Assembly: GCA_043742865.1 (NCBI GenBank)
Contig: JAYTXR010000353.1
Location: 1-19,286, forward strand
Origin: PALSA-911 sp043742865
GTDB lineage: Bacteria > Pseudomonadota > Alphaproteobacteria > Acetobacterales > Acetobacteraceae
DNA: 19,286 bases
Direction of reading: 5' to 3'
Shown here one piece after another: positions 15,088-19,286 of the stretch. The position numbers and the translations under genes were made by a program. The notes beneath the pieces were generated by a model. That model worked only from the letters and a program-made list of their open reading frames with translations. It had not been told where the DNA came from and did no database searches. Each line of letters begins with the position of its first letter. The stretch's first letter is position 1.

Positions 15088-16134
15088 ATGAGCCAAACAG
15101 CGGCGCCGGATTTCTTGATGGAGAGCCGTGGCATTCAGCGTGCCTTGGAAGCTTTTGTGGTTGGCGCAATGTTCAATCGTGCTGGCACCGTTGTCGCATT
15201 TGCGCTAGGGGACGGTTCTCTGCGTTTGGTCAGCGTTGCCGATCCGGCGCAATGGCGGGTGATTGCGGTGCATGACGGCGCGATCCTGCGGCTCGACCAG
15301 GATGTCGGCCGGGACGGCTTCATTACCGGCGGCGATGACGGCAGATTCTGCCGCATCGGCAGCGACGGGACTGTGCAGGAAATTGCCGGCTTCGGCATCA
15401 AATGGGTGGAGCAGATCGCCGCCTATTCCGGCGAGAAGGGCCGCGGCCTGCTGGCCTGTTCGGTCGGCAAATTCGTACATGTGTTCGATGCCGCCGGGAA
15501 GAAGCTAAAGACCCTGAAGCACCCCTCAACCGTTACCGGACTATCGTTCGATGCCAAGGGCAAGCGGGTCATCGCTTCGCACTACAACGGCGTCACCTGG
15601 TGGTTTGTCGCGGCCAAGACCGACAATCCGCACCGGCTGGAGTGGAAGGGCAGCCATACCGGCCTGATCGTCCATCCCGACGGCGATGCGATCGTGACCG
15701 CGATGCAGGAGAATTCCTTACATGGCTGGCGCCTGTCGGACGATCAGCACATGCGCATGAGCGGCTATCCATCCAAGACGGAAGCGATGTCGTTCTCCCG
15801 CGCCGGCAAATGGCTGGTCACCAGCGGATCGGATGCGATGGTGCTGTGGCCGTTCTTCGGCGGCGGTCCGATGGGCCGCGCGCCAATGGAACTGGCCGGC
15901 GGCGACGGTATCTTTTGCACCGCCGTGGCCGCCCATCCGAAGGAAGACCACATCGCCGGCGGCTTCGCCGACGGGCTGGTGGTGCTGGCCGATATCGGTT
16001 CGTCGCGGATCCTGCCGGTCTGTCCGCCCGGCCAAGGCGCGGTTTCCGCTTTGGCCTGGAGCCCGGATGGGCGGCTGCTGGCGCTGGGCACCGAGCAGGG
16101 GCTGGCCGCGTTGGTGGACTTCGCCAAACGTTAG
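15088..16134 (+). CDS. WD40 repeat protein, partner of the CobW-like GTPase
   Basis: This 348-residue soluble beta-propeller has no signal peptide and no catalytic domain. About seven blades can be traced by recurring patterns such as VVAFALGDGSLRLVS, ITGGDDGRFCRIGSDG, TGLSFDAKGKRVIASHYNGV, WLVTSGSDAMVLWPF, DHIAGGFADGLVVLAD and ALAWSPDGRLLALGTEQGLA. WD40 propellers act as protein-binding platforms. The neighbouring COG0523 GTPase suggests a role in metal handling, but this is guilt by association. The ATG at 15088 is preceded by AGGA at 15076-15079 (8-nt spacing). That site and the start codon lie inside the right arm of the large palindrome. An upstream open frame to 14974 runs through the repeat and is not real. 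Confidence 0.88.
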   Translation: MSQTAAPDFLMESRGIQRALEAFVVGAMFNRAGTVVAFALGDGSLRLVSVADPAQWRVIAVHDGAILRLDQDVGRDGFITGGDDGRFCRIGSDGTVQEIAGFGIKWVEQIAAYSGEKGRGLLACSVGKFVHVFDAAGKKLKTLKHPSTVTGLSFDAKGKRVIASHYNGVTWWFVAAKTDNPHRLEWKGSHTGLIVHPDGDAIVTAMQENSLHGWRLSDDQHMRMSGYPSKTEAMSFSRAGKWLVTSGSDAMVLWPFFGGGPMGRAPMELAGGDGIFCTAVAAHPKEDHIAGGFADGLVVLADIGSSRILPVCPPGQGAVSALAWSPDGRLLALGTEQGLAALVDFAKR

Positions 16135-16143
16135 CGTTCTTCG

Positions 16144-16191
16144 CCCGAGCCATTCCCCGGGGTAATTCCCCCGAGTCATTGCCCCGAGTCA
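16144..16191 (+). repeat. Short CCCGAGYCATT repeats after the WD40 gene
   Basis: CCCGAG(C/T)CATT occurs at 16144-16154 and 16171-16180 (with offset C run), and CCCGAGTCA again at about 16183-16191. Between the first two lies a near-palindrome, ATTCCCCGGGGTAAT (16152-16166). No T run follows, so this is not a clear terminator. It may be a degraded repeat. Confidence 0.45.
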
Positions 16192-16197
16192 GCGGGC

Positions 16198-16226
16198 TTG
16201 CATTTCGGACGGTGATACGCTAATCG
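16198..16226 (+). promoter_or_regulatory. Candidate promoter of the rimP-nusA-infB operon
   Basis: TTGCAT (16198-16203) and TAATCG (16221-16226) are separated by 17 bp, a plausible sigma-70 pair. It would start transcription at about 16233, giving a leader of about 60 nt that contains the terminator-like hairpin at 16266-16292. Confidence 0.45.
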
Positions 16227-16265
16227 AAGCTTCTTCAATCTACATTCTCCAATCTTGATACGGGG

Positions 16266-16292
16266 GGTGGCCTTCGCGGGCCGCCTTTTTTT
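16266..16292 (+). terminator. Terminator/attenuator-like hairpin before rimP
   Basis: GGTGGCC (16266-16272) pairs with GGCCGCC (16279-16285) in a 7-bp stem with one G-T pair and a 6-nt loop. Seven T follow at once (16286-16292), a textbook intrinsic terminator. It ends only 3 nt before the rimP TTG start. It could close the WD40 transcript, or act as an attenuator in the leader of the nusA operon. The second role is inference. Confidence 0.75.
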
Positions 16293-16295
16293 GCT

Positions 16296-16859
16296 TTGGA
16301 CGCTGACCAACCTCGTCATACCGGGCTCGAAGCCCGGATCGCCGCCGCCATCACGCCGTCGTTGGACGGACTTGGCTATGAGCTGGTGCGCGTCGCGGTG
16401 CTGGGGCGGGACGTGCCCACCGTGCAGATCATGGCCGACCGCGCCGACGGGGCGCTGATCGCGGTGGAGGATTGCGAGACTATCAGCCACGCGGTTTCCG
16501 CGGTGCTGGACGTGGATGATCCCATTCCCGGCGCCTGGCATCTGGAGGTCAGTTCGGCCGGGATCGACCGGCCGCTGACCCGGATCAAGGACTGGAACCG
16601 GTTCGCCGGGCACACCGTGCGCGCCGAGACCGATATGCCTGTCGACGGACGCAAGCGCTTTCTCGGCACCGTCATCGGCGCCGACGCTGAGCACGCCAGG
16701 TTGCGGCTGGACGACGGCACCGAAGTGTCGCTGCCGCATGAACGCCTGCGCCGCGCGCGCCTGGTGCTGACCGACGCGCTGATCGCCGCTTCCGCCAACC
16801 TGAACACTGCAACCGATACCGTCTCACCTCAGACCACCACCTCACCTCAGACCAACTGA
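16296..16859 (+). CDS. rimP: Ribosome maturation factor RimP
   Basis: RimP assists the assembly of the 30S ribosomal subunit. The 187-residue protein shows the family pattern: GLEARIAAAITPSLDGLGYELVRV at the start, VEDCETISHAVSAVLDVDDPIPGAWHLEVSSAGIDRPL (the SSxGIDRPL motif), FLGTVIG and a C-terminal Sm-like domain ending LRRARLVLT. The first possible start in frame is the TTG at 16296. It has no Shine-Dalgarno, because the upstream bases form the terminator-like hairpin and its T run. The C-terminus has a duplicated TSPQT stretch. nusA follows after 9 bp. The order rimP-nusA-ylxR-infB is widely conserved. Confidence 0.95.
   Translation: MDADQPRHTGLEARIAAAITPSLDGLGYELVRVAVLGRDVPTVQIMADRADGALIAVEDCETISHAVSAVLDVDDPIPGAWHLEVSSAGIDRPLTRIKDWNRFAGHTVRAETDMPVDGRKRFLGTVIGADAEHARLRLDDGTEVSLPHERLRRARLVLTDALIAASANLNTATDTVSPQTTTSPQTN
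16823..16854 (+). repeat. 18-bp-period duplication at the rimP 3' end
   Basis: CTCACCTCAGACCA occurs at about 16823-16836 and 16841-16854, just before the stop codon. It gives SPQTTTSPQT at the end of RimP, beyond the folded domains, and is probably a neutral slippage product. Confidence 0.7.
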
Positions 16860-16868
16860 GAGGCCACC

Positions 16869-18487
16869 ATGGATACCTCGATCGCCCGTCCCGAATTGCT
16901 GCTGGTCGCCGATGCCGTCGCGCGGGAGAAATCCATCGAGCGCGAGGAAGTACTGGAGGCGATGGAGCAGGCCATCCAGAAGGCCGGCCGCGCCAAGTAT
17001 GGCCACGAGAAGGACATCCGCGCCACCATCGACCGCCGCACCGGCGACGTGCGGCTGTCGCGCTGGACCGAGCTGGTGGAGACGGTGGACAACGAGGAAA
17101 CGCAGATCCCCGTTCATATCGCCAAGAAGTTCCGCCCCGACCTCAATCTGGGCCAGTTCATCGTGGACCCGCTGCCGCCGATCGATTTCGGCCGCATTGC
17201 CGCGCAGACCGCCAAGCAGGTGATCGTGCAGCGGGTGCGCGAATACGAGCGCAAGCGCCAGTTTGATGAGTTCAAGGACCGCGTGGGCGAGATCATCAAT
17301 GGCGTGGTCAAACGGACCGAGTATGGCAATCTTATGGTCGATCTCGGCAAGTCCGAAGCCCTGCTGCGCCGCGACGAACTTATCCCCCGCGAAAGCTTTC
17401 GGAATGGCGACCGAGTGCGTGCGTATATCTTTGACGTGCGCGAAGAAATCCGCGGGCCGCAAATTTTTCTGAGCCGTACGCATCCGGCTTTCCTGGCAAA
17501 GCTGTTCGCCCAGGAAGTGCCGGAAATCTACGACGGCATCATCGAGATCAAGGCGGTCGCGCGCGATCCAGGCAGCCGCGCGAAGATGGCGGTGATCAGC
17601 CGCGACACGTCCATCGACCCAGTCGGCGCCTGCGTCGGCATGCGCGGCAGCCGCGTGCAGGCCGTAGTGCAGGAGTTGCAGGGCGAGAAGATCGACATCA
17701 TCCCCTGGTCGCCGCAAGCGGCCACCTTTGTGGTGAACGCGCTGGCCCCCGCCGAAGTCACCAAGGTGGTAATGGACGAGGAGGCCGGACGCGTCGAAGT
17801 GGTGGTGCCCGACGAGCAGCTGAGCCTGGCCATCGGCCGGCGCGGCCAGAATGTGCGTCTGGCCAGCCAGCTGACCCGGTGGGACATCGACATCCTGACC
17901 GAGGCCGAGGAGAGCGAGCGCCGCCAGGAGGAATTCCGCCGCCGTACCGGCCTGTTCGTCGAGGCGCTGGATGTGGATGATGTGATCGCCGGCCTGCTGG
18001 TCACCGAAGGCTTTAATTCCATCGAGGAGCTGGCCTTTGTCGATCGTGACGAACTTGCCGAGATCGAGGGCTTCGACGAGAACGTCGCCGACGAGCTGAT
18101 CCACCGCGCCGAGCAGTTCCTGGTTCAGCGCGACGAGGGGCTCACCGGCAAGCGGGTGGAACTCGGGGTGACCGACGAGGTGGCCGCCTTCGAGCTGTTC
18201 ACCCCGCAGATGTTGGTGACGTTGGGTGAGAAAGGCGTGAAGACGTTGGACGATCTAGCCGATCTGGCCGGCGACGAGCTGATCGAGATACTCGGTGCCG
18301 ATGCGGTGGACGAGGCAACGGCCAACGAGGTGATCATGGCGGCGCGTGCGCATTGGTTCGCCGACGAAGCTGCCCCACCTCCGAGGAGCCCGTCTCCGAG
18401 GAAGGGGAGGCTGAGAAAGCGGCTGGCGACGAAGGCGGCTCGACTGAGCCGGTGCTTGCTGCGGCGGGAGAGACTTCAAACGACTGA
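16869..18487 (+). CDS. nusA: Transcription termination/antitermination factor NusA, with frame shift near the 3' end
   Basis: NusA binds RNA polymerase and nascent RNA and controls pausing, termination and antitermination. Domains in order are the N-terminal RNAP-binding domain (about 1-130, with REKSIEREEVLEAMEQAIQKA), S1 (about 135-200), KH1 and KH2 (about 205-345, with VGACVGMRGSRVQAVVQEL and LSLAIGRRGQNVRLASQLT) and two helix-hairpin-helix acidic repeats (about 365-420 and 435-495). GAGG 6 nt before the ATG is a good ribosome-binding site. At about 18372-18377 (GCCCCA) the frame goes wrong. The zero frame becomes basic and Pro/Arg-rich and runs on into YlxR. The -1 frame from 18377 gives an acidic 36-residue tail (TSEEPVSEEGEAEK...) and a stop at 18485-18487, as expected for NusA. 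I annotate that end. A one-base loss in the C run is most likely. Confidence 0.9.
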
Positions 18488-18509
18488 CCTGACGCCCCAT
18501 TTGTTTGAC

Positions 18510-19136
18510 TTGTCGGACGAGCAGGACGGAGAGCTGCAAGACGAGCCCGAGCGGGGTCCGCAACGCCGCTGCATCGTCACCCGCGAACACGGTGACCGCG
18601 CACGCATGCTGCGTTTTGTAGTCGGGCCGGATCGCCAGGTGGTGCCTGATCTGGCGGCACGACTTCCGGGCCGGGGATTATGGTTGAGCGCGCGAGCCGA
18701 TGTGGTAGAAGCCGCCCTGGCAAAGGGTGTTTTTGCCAGGGCAGCGCGCGGGATGGTGACTGTGCCCGCCGGTTTGTCCGCTTTGCTGCAGGCAGGGCTC
18801 AACAGGCGGGTGGCCGATCATCTGGGTCTGGCGCGTCGCGCCGGTCAAGCCGTGGCCGGGTTCGCGAAGGCCCGCGAATGGGTGCAGGCAGGGCGTGCCG
18901 GGCTGGTGATCCAGGCCAGCGATGGCAGCGAGGACGAACGCCGCCGGTTGTTGTCCGGGGTGAACATCGCTACGGCGTGGCCGATGAGCGGGGCGCAGTT
19001 GGGCGTAATATTCGGCCGCGACCAGGCGGTGCACGTGGCGATCGCGTCTGGCCGGCTGGCTGACGCGCTGTTGATCGAGATCGAGCGTCTGTCCGGGGTG
19101 TCCGGGCGGGCGTTGTATAAGCAGGCAGGTGAATGA
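18510..19136 (+). CDS. ylxR: YlxR (DUF448) plus L7Ae-like RNA-binding protein
   Basis: This protein of about 208 residues is encoded between nusA and infB. The N-terminal YlxR/DUF448 domain shows RGPQRRCIVTRE, MLRFVVGPDRQVVPDLAARLPGRGLWLS and ALAKGVFARAARG. The C-terminal L7Ae/YlxQ-like domain (about 105-200) has VADHLGLARRAGQAVAGFAKAREWVQAG and SGAQLGVIFGRDQAVHVAI. Both domains bind RNA, and the gene belongs to the ribosome/transcription operon. The start is uncertain: TTG at 18510 (giving MSDEQDGE) or TTG at 18501, neither with a Shine-Dalgarno, so translational coupling to nusA is likely. In the sequence as given, the frame is continuous with nusA, so a 755-residue fusion would be translated unless the nusA frame is restored. 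The stop overlaps the infB start in ATGA. Confidence 0.85.
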   Translation: MSDEQDGELQDEPERGPQRRCIVTREHGDRARMLRFVVGPDRQVVPDLAARLPGRGLWLSARADVVEAALAKGVFARAARGMVTVPAGLSALLQAGLNRRVADHLGLARRAGQAVAGFAKAREWVQAGRAGLVIQASDGSEDERRRLLSGVNIATAWPMSGAQLGVIFGRDQAVHVAIASGRLADALLIEIERLSGVSGRALYKQAGE

Positions 19137-19286
19137 GCGAAACCAACGACCGCGATGCAGGCCAGGACGGAAACGATGCAGGCGAGGCCAAGGGCCGCCT
19201 GTCGCTGCGACCGGCTGGCCGGCTTGAACTGGGCCGCACCGTCGATGCAGGTTCGGTAAAGCAGAGCTTCTCGCATGGCCGCACCA
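19133..19286 (+). CDS. infB: Translation initiation factor IF-2, N-terminal fragment (cut by window end)
   Basis: An ATG at 19133 overlaps the ylxR stop (ATGA) and opens a frame that runs off the window after 51 codons. After a variable start (MSETNDRDAGQDGNDAGEAK) comes RLSLRPAGRLELGRTVDAG followed by SVKQSFSHGRT. This is the conserved N-terminal motif of alphaproteobacterial IF-2, ahead of the long charged linker and the GTPase core. IF-2 brings fMet-tRNA to the 30S subunit. Position as the last gene of rimP-nusA-ylxR-infB and the 4-nt overlap support both the identity and translational coupling. Confidence 0.92.
   Translation, partial: MSETNDRDAGQDGNDAGEAKGRLSLRPAGRLELGRTVDAGSVKQSFSHGRT

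Larger units (their letters stand above)
14775..15090. repeat. About 315-bp concentric imperfect palindrome between CobW-like and WD40 genes
   Basis: The whole gap without a gene is one large inverted repeat, starting 2 nt after the CobW-like stop and ending on the WD40 ATG. The outer arms (about 14777-14834 and 15032-15089) match at about 90%, beginning with a perfect 12-bp pair, ATGCGATGGGTC against GACCCATCGCAT. The middle parts (about 14835-14894 and 14969-15031) are also inverted homologues but more diverged. The core is a 74-nt nested hairpin. The centres of the outer and inner arms differ by only about 3 nt, so all layers are concentric. I see no ORF with a recognised product and no clear target-site duplication. 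Confidence 0.92.

Noticed and set aside
18366..18380. Programmed -1 ribosomal frameshift in nusA as the main explanation
   Set aside because: The site GCT GCC CCA is not a canonical slippery heptamer and the change is at a short C run, so a one-base deletion or sequencing error is the simpler reading. It is kept as an alternative in the findings.
1..19286. CRISPR array, tRNA, rRNA, transposase or prophage genes
   Set aside because: No regularly spaced repeats with unique spacers, no tRNA-like cloverleaf and no mobile-element proteins were recognised on either strand by reading. A tRNAscan or Rfam search was not possible.

Overview
The window is a gene-dense, GC-rich stretch of bacterial chromosome. 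It most resembles an alphaproteobacterium of the Rhodospirillales/Acetobacterales type, with Acetobacteraceae as the best guess. The grounds are a DUF3126 gene, a rimP-nusA-ylxR(L7Ae)-infB operon in which YlxR carries an L7Ae-like C-terminal half, a short OpgH, a COG0523 GTPase next to a WD40 protein, and a GC-hairpin intergenic repeat of a kind I recall from Acetobacteraceae genomes. The family assignment is inference. No phage, transposase, CRISPR, tRNA or rRNA was seen.

Layout. At 1-1908 (+) lie a short leader with a 28-codon ORF, DUF3126, an XRE regulator and accA. At 2002-7240 (-), from right to left, are a GT2-GtrA glycosyltransferase, a GT39/ArnT-like membrane glycosyltransferase, motB, motA and a hotdog thioesterase. 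At 7344-8000 (+) is a flavin reductase-like protein. At 8016-9881 (-) is a YheS-type ABC-F protein. At 10021-10829 (+) are ndk and doxX. At 10857-12548 (-) is opgH. At 12599-16134 (+) are a GT4 glycosyltransferase, the CobW-like GTPase and the WD40 protein. At 16296 to the end (+) is the rimP-nusA-ylxR-infB operon, with infB cut by the window edge.

How the genes fit together. The GT2-GtrA and GT39 pair looks like a lipid-linked sugar route: one enzyme makes and flips a polyprenyl-phosphate sugar and the other transfers it in the periplasm. With OpgH and GT4 the window leans toward envelope glycans. MotB/MotA form the flagellar stator but are encoded in the order motB then motA. The right end is the conserved transcription/translation operon, with a terminator-like hairpin immediately before rimP.

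The most unusual features are: (1) a roughly 315-bp concentric imperfect palindrome that fills the whole gap between the CobW-like gene and the WD40 gene, runs into the WD40 start codon and carries a 74-nt nested hairpin at its centre; (2) a disrupted reading frame at the end of nusA, where the normal acidic tail is in the -1 frame while the zero frame runs on into YlxR; (3) a terminator/attenuator-like hairpin ending 3 nt before the TTG start of rimP; (4) a similar leader sequence before the ATG of the XRE gene and before a tiny ORF at the left edge. I did not find a complete previously undescribed multi-gene system; the palindrome is the best candidate for new biology.
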